Shown piece by piece: positions 25,415 through 34,720 of a stretch of DNA of 64,000 nucleotides (the first letter of the stretch is position 1; each line of letters starts with the position of its first letter). Source of the DNA: Planctomycetia bacterium (GTDB lineage Bacteria > Planctomycetota > Phycisphaerae > UBA1845 > UTPLA1); NCBI GenBank assembly GCA_015075745.1, contig JABTTW010000001.1:1426001-1490000 (forward strand). Direction: 5' to 3'. The translations under genes and the position numbers were made by a program. The notes below the pieces were generated by a model. The model was not told where the DNA came from. It worked only from the letters and a program-made list of their open reading frames with translations, and did no database searches.

Positions 25415-26878
25415 TCACACGATTCGGAAATGGTCCTTCACGACACAACGCCGCTCACGCGAAAATGACCGGGGGTCGGTCAGTCCTTCGCCCGTCGGAC
25501 TCGCGATGGAAAACGAGCTGTATCCCTCGCCGCCTTCACCGAGCCCCGCATAGATCGGGCCGTTCTTCACGAAGATGCTGACGTTGATCTCGCGCGCCAT
25601 CCGGCTCAGATTGCCCAGGTGCATCGAGTGCATCGACGCCGAGTGACCGAAGCGATGCTCCGCCGCGATCGCCAGGTCGATCGCCTCATCCGCGCTCGAC
25701 ACCCGCGCCACCGGCAGCACAGGCATGAGCTGCTCGGTCCAGATGAGCGGGTGATCGACCGGCACATCGAGCACCGCGAGCCGCACCGTGTCCGGCAGAC
25801 GCAGGCCGATCTGCTCCAGGATCACGTTGGCGTTCTTGCCCACCCATTTCTTATTCGTCACGCCGGGCTTGCGCGGCCCGCGCATCTCTTCGAAGATGAC
25901 CTTCTCCAACGCAGTAATCTGCGGCTTGGTGAGCACCACCGCGCCGTTCGCCTCCATCGCCTTCAGCAACTTGTCGGCGACCGACTGCACCACGAACACT
26001 TCCTTCTCGTCGGTGCACACAACGTTGTTGTCGAACGATGTACCCAGAACGATGTCGCGGCCGGCCTTCTCAATCACCGCCGTCTCATCGACCACGACCG
26101 GCGGGTTCCCCGGCCCGGCGCAGATCGCCCGCTTGCCGCTGTTCATCGCCGCCTTCACCACGCCCGGGCCGCCCGTCACCACCAGCAGCCGAACACCCGG
26201 GTGACGCATCAGTGTCTGTGCGCTCTCAATGGTCGGCTCGGCCATCGCGGTGACAACATTCGGTGGTCCCCCCGCCCGCACGATCGCCTCATTGATCAGC
26301 CCGACATTTCGACATGAAACGCGCTGCGCGTTGGGATGCACGTTGAAGACCACGGTGTTGCCCGCCGAGATCATCCCGATGCTGTTGCAGATAATCGTCG
26401 AGGTCGGGTTCGTCGTCGGCGTGATCGCGGCGATGACGCCGAAGGGCGCCCGCTCGATCAGTGTCAATCCATCGTCACCCGACCACCCCCGCGGCTCCAG
26501 AACTTCCGGCCCCGGTGTCTTCCGCGTCACCAACCGGTTCTTGATGATCTTGTCCTCAACCCGGCCCAGCCCCGTCTCCTCCTGGGCGTCGCGCGCCAGG
26601 CTGATCGCATGAGCCGACATCGACTCGCGAACAGATGCAATGACCAGCTTGCGCTTTTCCAATCCGAGCTTCGAAAACTGAACGAAAGACGCCTGCGCCG
26701 CCGCCACGCACTCGTCGATCGTGCGAAACACGCCCATCGGCAGCGCCCCGCCGCGCGACAGCGACTCCTTCACCGCCGGCTTGAGAACCGGACCGGCCGC
26801 CGCCTGACCGCCCGCCCCCAGTCGCTCCGCCACCATTCGGGCAATCGCGTCGAGTTGTGTGTCTGAAAGTGAACGCAC
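25415..26878 (-). CDS. CoA-acylating aldehyde dehydrogenase with encapsulation peptide (PduP/EutE type)
   Basis: 487 residues. It should oxidise an aldehyde to acyl-CoA with NAD inside the microcompartment. Catalytic Cys288 is in SFDNNVVCTDEKE; the cofactor region shows APFGVIAAITPTTNPTSTII and VTGGPGVVKAAMNSGKRAIC. Residues about 4-20 (LSDTQLDAIARMVAERL) form an amphipathic helix and are followed by an Ala/Gly linker, which is the standard layout of an encapsulation peptide. The start is a GTG at 26878 with GGAGG upstream. It is the only enzyme in the shell-gene cluster. In known metabolosomes the acyl-CoA is recycled by a phosphotransacylase such as PduL, which is not seen here. The substrate (acetaldehyde, propionaldehyde or lactaldehyde-derived) cannot be read from sequence. 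Confidence 0.95.
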   Translation of the reverse strand: MRSLSDTQLDAIARMVAERLGAGGQAAAGPVLKPAVKESLSRGGALPMGVFRTIDECVAAAQASFVQFSKLGLEKRKLVIASVRESMSAHAISLARDAQEETGLGRVEDKIIKNRLVTRKTPGPEVLEPRGWSGDDGLTLIERAPFGVIAAITPTTNPTSTIICNSIGMISAGNTVVFNVHPNAQRVSCRNVGLINEAIVRAGGPPNVVTAMAEPTIESAQTLMRHPGVRLLVVTGGPGVVKAAMNSGKRAICAGPGNPPVVVDETAVIEKAGRDIVLGTSFDNNVVCTDEKEVFVVQSVADKLLKAMEANGAVVLTKPQITALEKVIFEEMRGPRKPGVTNKKWVGKNANVILEQIGLRLPDTVRLAVLDVPVDHPLIWTEQLMPVLPVARVSSADEAIDLAIAAEHRFGHSASMHSMHLGNLSRMAREINVSIFVKNGPIYAGLGEGGEGYSSFSIASPTGEGLTDPRSFSRERRCVVKDHFRIV

Positions 26879-26975
26879 CGAAAGGAATCCTCCAGAAGCG
26901 CCGGACGGATCATGGGACTTGCAAGATCAGGAAGCTCCGGCGCGGTTGCCGCCCGAGGACTCCCTTCTCAATCTA

Positions 26976-27263
26976 TCATTTCTTGTACTTCTGCTCGCCG
27001 CCGACCTCCCATTGATCGACGATCGCCATCACGACCGCATCAACCGGCCGCTTGTCCGTGGCCACGGTCTGCCGCGCCGACGAGCCGCTGGCGTAAAGCA
27101 CCATCTCGCCCACACCCGCCCCGACCGCGTCCGCCGCAACGACCGTGGAACCCGAGGCCTTCCCCTCCATGTCCACCCCGCGCAGCACGAGGAACTTCAG
27201 CCCCGAGAGACTGTCCTCCTTCCGCGTGGACACAACTGTTCCGATGACTTGGGCGAGGAGCAT
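26976..27263 (-). CDS. BMC-P pentameric shell protein (EutN/CcmL family), copy 3
   Basis: 95 residues: MLLAQVIGTVVSTRKEDSLS, then GLKFLVLRGVDMEGKASGST and the classic AADAVGAGVGEMVLYASGSS, ending VVMAIVDQWEV. This is the most canonical of the three vertex proteins. It lies between BMC-H and the aldehyde dehydrogenase. About 100 bp separate it from each neighbour, in contrast to the overlapping genes further down the operon. Confidence 0.96.
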   Translation of the reverse strand: MLLAQVIGTVVSTRKEDSLSGLKFLVLRGVDMEGKASGSTVVAADAVGAGVGEMVLYASGSSARQTVATDKRPVDAVVMAIVDQWEVGGEQKYKK

Positions 27264-27363
27264 GAAATCCCCTACGGATATTGAGAATCGAAAAGGTGGA
27301 ATTGAGTACCAATAAGCCAGGCGATCCGCCCGGCCTAAGTGCGCTCAATCCTCAACTCCACAC

Positions 27364-27669
27364 TCAACTCTTCGCCGCCTTCTTGGCCTGCTCCAGCCGG
27401 CCCAGCGGCAGCGCGAGGTCCACATTGGTATGAGGGCGGGCGATCACATGGACCGAGACAACCTCACCGACGCGAGACGCGGCTGCCTGACCGGCGTCAC
27501 AAGCCGCCTTCACCGCCGCGACGTCGCCCCGCACGATGGTCGTGACGTAGCCCCCGCCGATCTTTTCGTAGCTGACCAGCTCGACCTTCGCCGCCTTCAC
27601 CATCGCGTCAGAGGCCTCCACCATCGCCGCGAAGCCTCGCGTTTCGATCATTCCCAGCGCATCCGTCAT
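27364..27669 (-). CDS. BMC-H hexameric shell protein (PduA/CcmK family)
   Basis: 101 residues, one BMC fold: [40 protein letters not shown] and [20 protein letters not shown], then [11 protein letters not shown]-like [16 protein letters not shown]. The pore-loop region KIGGGY corresponds to the KIGSG loop of PduA-like hexamers. It is the only single-domain BMC-H in the locus and should form the bulk of the facets. Confidence 0.96.
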   Translation of the reverse strand: MTDALGMIETRGFAAMVEASDAMVKAAKVELVSYEKIGGGYVTTIVRGDVAAVKAACDAGQAAASRVGEVVSVHVIARPHTNVDLALPLGRLEQAKKAAKS

Positions 27670-27756
27670 CGCACAATTCCTCCGACCGGTACTCCGGTCT
27701 GTTCATACCGTGTCAGCATCGCGGCTCTGGCATCCTCCTGCCGCACGCCGCATCAT

Positions 27757-28392
27757 TCATCCGTGGTGTTTCTTTTCGATCTTCCGGCCGCTGACACTGG
27801 CAATCGCCGCCTCGGCGGCGCGATACGCCACGTCAATGTCGCGCTCCTCGCCGCCCAGATAAACGCGGCCGAAGCTGCCGAATGCCCGAACCTCGAGCAC
27901 GTTTATGTTCGCCGCCTTCTCCGCCTCGTTCGCCGCCAGCGCCGCATACGCCGCCGGCTCCAGCTCCATGACATAAAGCGTGTGCCCCGGCAAGATCATG
28001 TTCCCGTGGCGCATCCGATTGATAAGCTGCGTCTGATAGGCGTCGATGTTCCGAATCACCTGGCTGGAAGAAACCACCGGCTTGTGCCGGTCATCCTCCT
28101 TCAGTTCCAGCGTCTCCAGAATCGCCCGGCCCGCCGCGCGGATGTCCGCCTGCGACTCCGAGTGAATCTCCAGCATCCCGTACAACCGCTCGACGATCTG
28201 CATCCCCGGCGTGACCCGAGTGCTTTTCAGCGCGATGTCCGTAATCCGGTTGATCTCGATGCCCGGTGAGATCTCCACGAACAATGACGCCATCCGAGGC
28301 ACAGGCAAAAACCCCTGCGCCACCGTCGCGAGAAACGATGCGTATTGCGGCTGAAGGCTGTCGAGAAAAACGTATGACCGTAAGTCAACCAT
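27757..28392 (-). CDS. Tandem BMC-like protein, divergent, first gene of the BMC operon
   Basis: 211 residues. The second half ([20 protein letters not shown], then [20 protein letters not shown] and [18 protein letters not shown]) reads as a BMC domain. The first half ([59 protein letters not shown]) looks like a more divergent one, so this is probably an unusual BMC-T. It could instead be a BMC-associated protein of unknown role. It is the promoter-proximal gene of the operon, 87 bp ahead of BMC-H. The ATG at 28392 was taken as start; the upstream 190 bp are shared with a divergent membrane-protein gene. Confidence 0.75.
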   Translation of the reverse strand: MVDLRSYVFLDSLQPQYASFLATVAQGFLPVPRMASLFVEISPGIEINRITDIALKSTRVTPGMQIVERLYGMLEIHSESQADIRAAGRAILETLELKEDDRHKPVVSSSQVIRNIDAYQTQLINRMRHGNMILPGHTLYVMELEPAAYAALAANEAEKAANINVLEVRAFGSFGRVYLGGEERDIDVAYRAAEAAIASVSGRKIEKKHHG

Positions 28393-28581
28393 GATGTCGA
28401 TCCGATTGATGGCGACGCATCAGCATCCGCTTGATGGCCGCCTGTCATCGACTGTCGCGAACCCGTGCAAACAAGCCAGACAAACTAGGGCCGGACCGCC
28501 CGGGTGTCAATCGCCCGCGGCCCTCCGCGCCCCGGTCTCCCCGTTCCAGCCGAACACCCATTCGATTACATTGACCAACCC

Positions 28582-30906
28582 ATGAATGCGCAGATCGACT
28601 CCGACATCATGCCGCCCCTCGAACCGTCGCATCACGCGTCCAATCGCTTGGGTCGATGGCTCATCGTCATCGCACTCGCCGCCGTCGGCTTGTTGATCTT
28701 CGCCGCCTCCTGCCGCAGAATCTGGAACACAGATTTCTGGTGGCAGTACAAAACCGGCCAGCTCGTCGCCGAGCACGGCATCCCCCACCAGGACACCTTC
28801 TCCTACACCCGCCACGGCGCCGAATACATCGAACTTCGTTGGATCTTCTGCTACTGCCTGTATCAGTTGATGCGCCTCTTCGGACCGGCAGGCGTCATTC
28901 TCACCCAGTGCGCCGCCATGCTCGCCACTTTCGGCCTGCTCGCCGCCATGCCCGGTTCGAGAAAAGCCCTACCCGCCACAGCCCTCGCCGCAACCATCGC
29001 CGTCCTGGCCGCCAGCCAGCGGTTTCAATGCAGACCCGAGCAGGTCAGCTTCCTCTTCCTCGCCGCGTTCCTCTGGCTCATCGACATGTCGCGCCTGCGC
29101 AGCCCGCGCTGGGCCATCGCGATCCCCTTCCTTCAGATCATCTGGTCGAATTCCCACACCATCTTCATCCTCGGTCCCCTCGTCGTCGGCGCATGGCTCG
29201 TCGGCGCCCTCCTCGATCGCTTCCTCGCCGGCCCAACGACCGCCGAACCCCCGAAGCGCCCCAGCGAAATCCGTGTCGCATCGATGACACTCGCCGCCAC
29301 CCTCTTGGCCATTCTGCTCAACCCATACGGCTGGCGCGGCATCGCCTTCACATTCCAGCTCGCCACTGAGATCCACGGCACCGCATTCAAAAACAACATC
29401 TCTGAGTTTGCGGATACCTTTTCGCTCTCGCAGGACTACACCGCCGTCTTGTTCCTCAAGCTGCTCATCGCCCTCGCCGTTCTCTCCGCCGTCATCAACT
29501 GGCGGCGCATCGATCGGTTCCTCCTCATCGTCTGCCTCGCCATGGGTTACCTGTCGTTCACCGCTATTCGAAACCTCCCCTTGTTCGCCATCGCCGCCGT
29601 CCCTTTTGTCGCCCAGAACGTGGCCCGCTCCCAACTCTGGGATCGCCCCTTCGCTCGCCGTTACCTCCCCGCCGGCCGCATCATCGCCTGCCTGGCCGCC
29701 ATCCTCGTCTGCACCGTCGGCGCGTGGAGCAACATGACCGACCGCTTCCACGTCCGCCAGAACGACAACAACCAGTTCGGCATTTCCCTCGCAAACAACC
29801 GCTTCCCCATCGAGGCCTTCAAGTTCTTCACCGAACAAAACCTCCAGGGGCCCGTCTTCAACACCATGATGGAAGGGGGCTACCTCCTCGCCAACGACGT
29901 CCCCGTCTTCATCGACTCCCGGCTCGAAGTCTACGGCGAAGAATTCTTCCTCGACTTCCTGCGCATGATGGCCGATCCCGCCGACTGGAACAAAGCCGTC
30001 GACAAGTACGATTTTCGCGTCCTCTTCGTGGAATTAGGCTTCGCCGCCTCCGGCCTCGTCAGCGACAATCCCAATTGGCCCCTCGTCTATTTCGACGATG
30101 TCATCGCCATCTACCTGCGAAGCGACTGCCTCGCCGGCCTCCCGGTCATCGGCCGCGATGTCCCGTTCGAGCCTTCCCTGCAGCGCGCCGCCGCCAATCA
30201 TCCGCCGGTTAAGCCGATCGACGACACCTCGCTCTTCGCCCGCGTCTCATCGCCCTTCGCCGCCTACAAGCTCGCCATGTTCCTCTACAACATGCAGCAG
30301 TTCGCCGCCGCCCTCCCCTTCGTCGACAACGCGATCACCATCAAGCCCGACTTCGCGCCGTTTTTTTCCCTTCGCGCAAAAATCATGGATCAACTCAAGC
30401 GGCTCCCCGATGCCATCGCCGCCTACGAAGAAGCGATTCGCCTCGACCCGACCGACACGACCAGCCGCGGCCTCCTCGGTCGCCGATATTTCTCCAGCAA
30501 TGATTTCGACAGGGCAGCCCCTCTGCTCGAAGCCTCGGTAGACGCCATCCCCGACAACGCCGTCAACTGGGCCCTGCTCACCAGAATCTATCTGTCGCGT
30601 TCAAAACTCGATCAGGCACTGAACAGCGCCCGGCGCAGCGTCGAGTTCGATCCCACCAATGCCCAGTACAGAAAAGACCTGGCAAAGATCTATCTCGCTC
30701 TCGGCGAAATCGAGCCCATGATCCCCGCATTCCTCGAAGCCGCCCGTCTCGCCCCCGATGACTGCGGCATCTGGCGCGACATGCTCAGCTCCCTCATCAA
30801 GATGAAGCGCATCGACCGCGCACGACCCCTCGCCGACCAGGTGCCGCCCGCCTGCCGCCAGTCGCCCGAAGTCGCCGCCCTGCTCCAACAGCTCAGTCCG
30901 CGCTAA
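28582..30906 (+). CDS. Polytopic membrane protein with C-terminal TPR repeats
   Basis: 774 residues from the ATG at 28582. About ten hydrophobic segments fill the first 430 residues. The first periplasmic loop carries NTDFWWQYKTGQLVAEHGIP and DTFSYTRHGAEYIELRW. This D.WWH..G......G.P..D.FS.T..G pattern is common in large membrane hypotheticals and glycosyltransferase-C-like proteins. The C-terminal third contains TPR-type repeats (AAYEEAIRLDPTDTTSRGLL, SARRSVEFDPTNAQYRKDLA). A longer reading from 28504 adds 26 residues without a binding site, so 28582 is preferred. It is divergent from the BMC operon and has no evident functional link to it. Confidence 0.8.
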   Translation: MNAQIDSDIMPPLEPSHHASNRLGRWLIVIALAAVGLLIFAASCRRIWNTDFWWQYKTGQLVAEHGIPHQDTFSYTRHGAEYIELRWIFCYCLYQLMRLFGPAGVILTQCAAMLATFGLLAAMPGSRKALPATALAATIAVLAASQRFQCRPEQVSFLFLAAFLWLIDMSRLRSPRWAIAIPFLQIIWSNSHTIFILGPLVVGAWLVGALLDRFLAGPTTAEPPKRPSEIRVASMTLAATLLAILLNPYGWRGIAFTFQLATEIHGTAFKNNISEFADTFSLSQDYTAVLFLKLLIALAVLSAVINWRRIDRFLLIVCLAMGYLSFTAIRNLPLFAIAAVPFVAQNVARSQLWDRPFARRYLPAGRIIACLAAILVCTVGAWSNMTDRFHVRQNDNNQFGISLANNRFPIEAFKFFTEQNLQGPVFNTMMEGGYLLANDVPVFIDSRLEVYGEEFFLDFLRMMADPADWNKAVDKYDFRVLFVELGFAASGLVSDNPNWPLVYFDDVIAIYLRSDCLAGLPVIGRDVPFEPSLQRAAANHPPVKPIDDTSLFARVSSPFAAYKLAMFLYNMQQFAAALPFVDNAITIKPDFAPFFSLRAKIMDQLKRLPDAIAAYEEAIRLDPTDTTSRGLLGRRYFSSNDFDRAAPLLEASVDAIPDNAVNWALLTRIYLSRSKLDQALNSARRSVEFDPTNAQYRKDLAKIYLALGEIEPMIPAFLEAARLAPDDCGIWRDMLSSLIKMKRIDRARPLADQVPPACRQSPEVAALLQQLSPR

Positions 30907-30929
30907 GCCAGCCGCCCCGCCCAGCGCCC

Positions 30930-33086
30930 TCAGATCTTCGTGTCGTCCATCTTCAGCGCCCGAACCAGAAACGCCCACATGTCCGCCGCCTCGTCGATCT
31001 GCTTCGACGTCGGCTTGCCCGCACCATGCCCCGCGCGCGTCTCAATCCGGATCATCACCGGATTATTCCCCGCGTTGCACTCCTGCAACCGCGCCGCGAA
31101 CTTGAAGCTGTGGCTCGGCACGACCCGATCATCATGATCCGCCGTCGTAATCAGCGTCGGAGGATACGCCGTCCCCGGCTTCAGATTGTGCAGCGGCGAA
31201 TACGCATACAGCGTGTTGAACTGGTCGGTGTCATCCTCCGAGCAGCCGTAGTCGCTCGTCCACGCCCAGCCGATCGTAAACTTGTGGAATCGAAGCATGT
31301 CCATCACGCCGACCGCCGGAATGCACGCCCCGAACAAATCAGGCCGCTGCGTCATGCACGCACCAACCAGCAGTCCGCCGTTGCTACCGCCCAATATGGC
31401 CAGCCGATCACTCTTCGTATACTTGTTCGATATCAGCCACTCACCCGCCGCGATGAAGTCGTCAAACACGTTCTGCTTGTTCTTCAGTCGCCCGGCATCG
31501 TGCCATTCCTTGCCGTATTCACCGCCGCCGCGCAGGTTCGCCACCGCATACACCCCGCCCATTTCCATGAACACCAGCCTGCTCACCGAGAACGACGGCG
31601 TGATCGACGCATTGAACCCGCCGTACGCATAAAGAAGCGTCGGGTTGTCGCCGGTCAGCGTCAGACCCTTCTTGTGCGTGATGAACATCGGGACCTTCGT
31701 CCCGTCCTTGCTCGAATAGAAAATCTGCTTCGTCTCGTACCGGCCGGGATCAAAATCGACCTTGGGCTGCCGATAGACACTGCTCTGCCCGCTCACCATG
31801 TCATACCGATAGATCGTCGGCGCCATGTTGAAGCTCGTGTACGAATAAAATGTCTCCGTCTCCTTGCGCTTCCCGTCAAAGCCGCCCGCCGTCCCGATGC
31901 CCGGCAGCTCGACGTCGCGAACCGACTTTCCGGCGAGGTCGAACATCTTGATCTGCGTATGCGCATCCTTCAGATAGTTGCACACAAACATGTCATTGAT
32001 CACCCCGACGCCCTGAAGCGTATCGGTCGACTGCGGGATGATTTCCTTCCAGTTCGTCCGCGCAGGACTGCGCGTGTCGATCGCCAGAACCCGCCCGCGC
32101 GGCGCATTCAGGTCAGTCTTGAACCAGAACACCGGCCCATCGTTCTGAACAAAGTCATATTCGGCGTCGAAGTCATTGAGCAGCTCGACCACCTTCGTCG
32201 ATCCCCCGCCCAATTCCTTGTAGAAGACCCGGTTCTTCTGCTCCGTCCCCTTCCACACATTGATGATCAGATACTTGCCGTCCTCCGTCACGCTGCCGCC
32301 GAAGCCCCACTCCTTCTGGTCCGGCCGCTCGTAAACCAGCACGTCATCCGCCTGCGCCGTGCCGATCTTGTGGTAGTAGAGCTTCTGGAAATAGTTCGTC
32401 CCCGCCATCTCCTCGCCCGACTTCGGCGCGTCGTATCGACTGTAGAAGAATCCCTGGTTGTCCGTCGTCCACGCCGGATAAGAAAACTTCACCCACTCCA
32501 GCTTGTCCGGCAGGTCCTTGCCCGTCGCCACCTCGCGAACCTTCACCGTCCGCCAGTCCGAGCCCCCGTCTGAAAGCATGTACGCCATGTGCGTGCCGTC
32601 ATCGGAGATGGAGTACTCGCCCAGCGAAACCGTGCCGTCCTTCGACAGCGTGTTCGGGTCGATCAGTACCGTCGGCTCCTTGTCCAGCGAGTCGGTCCAG
32701 TAGATCACCGACTGATTCTGCAAGCCGTCATTCTTGGAGAAGAAGTATCGCCCGCCCTCCTTCTTCGGCAGCCCGTACTTCTCGTAGTCCCACAGCTTCG
32801 TCAGCCGCCGCCGAATCTTGTCGCGCGCCGGAATCTCCGCCAGCCACGCATTCGTCACCTTGTTCTCTGCCTCAACCCACGCCTTCGTCTCCGCGGAGTC
32901 CAAGTCCTCCATCCACCGATAAGGGTCCTCGACCTTCGTGCCGTGATAGTTGTCCACCACCTCGACCTTCTGCGCCTTCGGATAGACCAGCGGCTCCTGC
33001 GAATACTGTGTCGGCTGCGCGCAGCCTGCCGAAATGCAGCCCAATAGGGCGACGACTGCGAAGCATCGTGAGGCAACTCGAAACAT
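30930..33086 (-). CDS. Prolyl oligopeptidase family serine peptidase (S9A), lipoprotein
   Basis: 718 residues from the ATG at 33086, set by GAAGGAG six bases upstream; the long open frame further upstream is not coding. It cleaves short peptides after Pro. The N-terminal beta-propeller starts YHGTKVEDPYRWMEDLDSAE, typical of S9A. The catalytic Ser568 lies in GGSNGG, the Asp in ADHDDRVVPSHSFKF and His687 in RAGHGAG. The signal region ends LLGCISAGCAQ, a good lipobox (SAGC), so the protein is probably tethered to a membrane outside the cytoplasm. It converges with the TPR membrane gene, with 23 bp between the two stop codons. Confidence 0.95.
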   Translation of the reverse strand: MFRVASRCFAVVALLGCISAGCAQPTQYSQEPLVYPKAQKVEVVDNYHGTKVEDPYRWMEDLDSAETKAWVEAENKVTNAWLAEIPARDKIRRRLTKLWDYEKYGLPKKEGGRYFFSKNDGLQNQSVIYWTDSLDKEPTVLIDPNTLSKDGTVSLGEYSISDDGTHMAYMLSDGGSDWRTVKVREVATGKDLPDKLEWVKFSYPAWTTDNQGFFYSRYDAPKSGEEMAGTNYFQKLYYHKIGTAQADDVLVYERPDQKEWGFGGSVTEDGKYLIINVWKGTEQKNRVFYKELGGGSTKVVELLNDFDAEYDFVQNDGPVFWFKTDLNAPRGRVLAIDTRSPARTNWKEIIPQSTDTLQGVGVINDMFVCNYLKDAHTQIKMFDLAGKSVRDVELPGIGTAGGFDGKRKETETFYSYTSFNMAPTIYRYDMVSGQSSVYRQPKVDFDPGRYETKQIFYSSKDGTKVPMFITHKKGLTLTGDNPTLLYAYGGFNASITPSFSVSRLVFMEMGGVYAVANLRGGGEYGKEWHDAGRLKNKQNVFDDFIAAGEWLISNKYTKSDRLAILGGSNGGLLVGACMTQRPDLFGACIPAVGVMDMLRFHKFTIGWAWTSDYGCSEDDTDQFNTLYAYSPLHNLKPGTAYPPTLITTADHDDRVVPSHSFKFAARLQECNAGNNPVMIRIETRAGHGAGKPTSKQIDEAADMWAFLVRALKMDDTKI

Positions 33087-33318
33087 GTCGGTCTCCTTCA
33101 TTCGGGGCGATTCGTCGTCGCCCGTCTTGCCGTGGGGGGACGCGGCCCTCCGCCTCGTCATCGAGACGCCAGGGGCAGCGGATGCCGGATAATCCAAGTC
33201 GCCCATTCTAACGGACGGGCCGATCCAACGCATCCAGACAGCCTCGCCTTGCCCATCCGGAAGACACGCGGGACAATTACGTTCTTCCAATAGCACCCCA
33301 ACACGTGGAGGCCCCGCC

Positions 33319-33912
33319 ATGCTGCCGCAACGCCTGATCGCCATTGTCATTTCGATGTCACTGGTCGCTTTTCTCGCACTCTCCGCCGCGCCGAAGTCCG
33401 CGAGGTCGGACCAGCCCGACGCAGACAAATCCGCAGCAGGCGAGAAGCCCTCCGACAAGAAGGCCGCCACAAAAAAGGAGTTGGAAGTCGAGTTCCAGCA
33501 GACGCTCTCCGGCAGCATCCTTCGCGGCACCTGGCAGATGGTCAAAGGCGAAGAAGGCCTCGCCGGAAAAGTCCCCCTCATGGACCCCAAGCCGGAAGAG
33601 TACACCATCGGCAAAGTCTCCAAGGCCTCCGACGACTACTGGATCATCAATGCGAAGATCAAGTACGCCGACCGCGAAGCCAACATCCCCGTCACCGTCC
33701 GCGTCGTCTGGGCGGAAGACACCCCCATCATCACCCTCGACAAAGTCGCCCTCCCCGGCCTCGGCACCTACTCCGCCCGCGTCATGATCTATCGAAACTT
33801 CTACGCCGGCACCTGGTTCGGCGACTGCTACGGCGGCATCCTCTCCGGCCAGATCACCCGCCCCGCAATCCCCGCCTTCCCCTCCACCCAACCCGCCGGA
33901 ACCATGCGCTGA
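33319..33912 (+). CDS. Secreted hypothetical protein
   Basis: 197 residues with a signal peptide (MLPQRLIAIVISMSLVAFLA ending SAA) and a Lys/Asp-rich linker. The mature domain (QQTLSGSILRGTWQMVKGEE, YWIINAKIKYADREANIPVT, VRVVWAEDTPIITLDKVALP, FYAGTWFGDCYGGILSGQIT) looks like a small beta-sandwich or lipocalin-like fold seen in other planctomycete hypotheticals. The start has GGAGG nine bases upstream. It is divergent from the prolyl oligopeptidase and is followed by a long repeat-filled spacer. No function is assigned. Confidence 0.75.
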   Translation: MLPQRLIAIVISMSLVAFLALSAAPKSARSDQPDADKSAAGEKPSDKKAATKKELEVEFQQTLSGSILRGTWQMVKGEEGLAGKVPLMDPKPEEYTIGKVSKASDDYWIINAKIKYADREANIPVTVRVVWAEDTPIITLDKVALPGLGTYSARVMIYRNFYAGTWFGDCYGGILSGQITRPAIPAFPSTQPAGTMR

Positions 33913-33920
33913 CCAAGCCT

Positions 33921-33988
33921 CCGCGCCGATCCAATCCCCGCGCCGATCCAATCCCCGCGCCGATCCAACCCCCGCGCCGATCCAATCC
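33921..33988. repeat. Four tandem copies of a 17-bp unit
   Basis: Unit CCGCGCCGATCCAATCC is repeated four times without gaps, with one substitution in the third copy. It begins 8 bp after the stop codon of the secreted hypothetical and runs directly into a second array. Confidence 0.95.
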
Positions 33989-34134
33989 CCGCACGATCAT
34001 TCCCCGTCGCACTCTCCCCGCACGATCATTCCCCGTCGCACTCTCCCCGCGCGATCATTCCCCGTTACACTTTCCCCGCGCAATCATTCCCCGTAACGCT
34101 CTCCCCGCGCAATCATTCCCCGTAACGCATTTCC
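33989..34134. repeat. Five tandem copies of a 29-bp unit
   Basis: Units begin CCGCACGATCATTCCCCGT or CCGCGCAATCATTCCCCGT and end CTCTCC or similar. The first two copies are identical and the later three drift; the last is 30 bp. The array shares the CCGCG start of the 17-bp array and seems to have grown from it. There are no unique spacers of the kind seen in CRISPR. Confidence 0.93.
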
Positions 34135-34270
34135 CGCGCCGATCCGATCCCCGCGCGACCCCCACCGCGGCTTGCCGTTTGGCGACGCCGCACCAACCCA
34201 CTCCCCACGACGTAGCCCGCGCTCCCCACAAAAAAAACCACCCCCGCGCCCCATCCGCAGCACCGCGCGC

Positions 34271-34570
34271 CCCCCATCCGTAGCGTCACCCCTTGTGGGT
34301 GACGACGTAACGCTCGACATCCCCATCGGCGTCATCTCCCGCGTAACCCCCCGCCCCCCATCCGCAGCGCCGCGCGCCCCCCATCCGTAGCGTCACCCCT
34401 TGTGGGTGACGACGTAACGCCCGACATCCCCATCGGCGTCATCTCCCGCGTAACCGCACACCCTCCATCCGCAGCACCGCACGCCCCCCATCCGTAGCGT
34501 CACCCCTTGCGGGTGACGACGTAACGCCCGACATCCCCATCGGCGTCATCTCCCGCGTAACCGCACACCC
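34271..34570. repeat. Three tandem copies of a 107-bp unit carrying a perfect hairpin
   Basis: Copies start at 34271, 34378 and 34485, exactly 107 bp apart. Each holds the inverted repeat CGTCACCC-loop-GGGTGACG followed by a conserved ACGTAACGC and CATCCCCATCGGCGTCATC. Between copies lies a shorter sub-unit, CATCCGCAGC, also present just before copy 1. In copy 3 the change T to C falls in the loop and leaves the stem intact. Confidence 0.93.
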
Positions 34571-34720
34571 CCAAAGAAAAAGGCGCGCACGTCGAGCAAG
34601 TATTCGCCAATAGAGCTCGAACCCAACACGCTCAAAAAAGATGCACGCAATGAACGAATCGCACATCCTCCAAACCGCAAGCCCCAGGCCTCATGTCCCA
34701 GCCCTGTGTCGCTCATTTTT

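Noticed and set aside
31026-32573. 515-codon open frame on the + strand
   Set aside because: Shadow of the prolyl oligopeptidase.
33087-33623. N-terminal extension of the prolyl oligopeptidase frame
   Set aside because: A good ribosome binding site and lipoprotein signal start at 33086; the extension overlaps a divergent gene and lacks features.
33921-34570. Possible CRISPR array
   Set aside because: Units are contiguous or separated by related sequence, with no unique spacers of constant length and no cas genes nearby.
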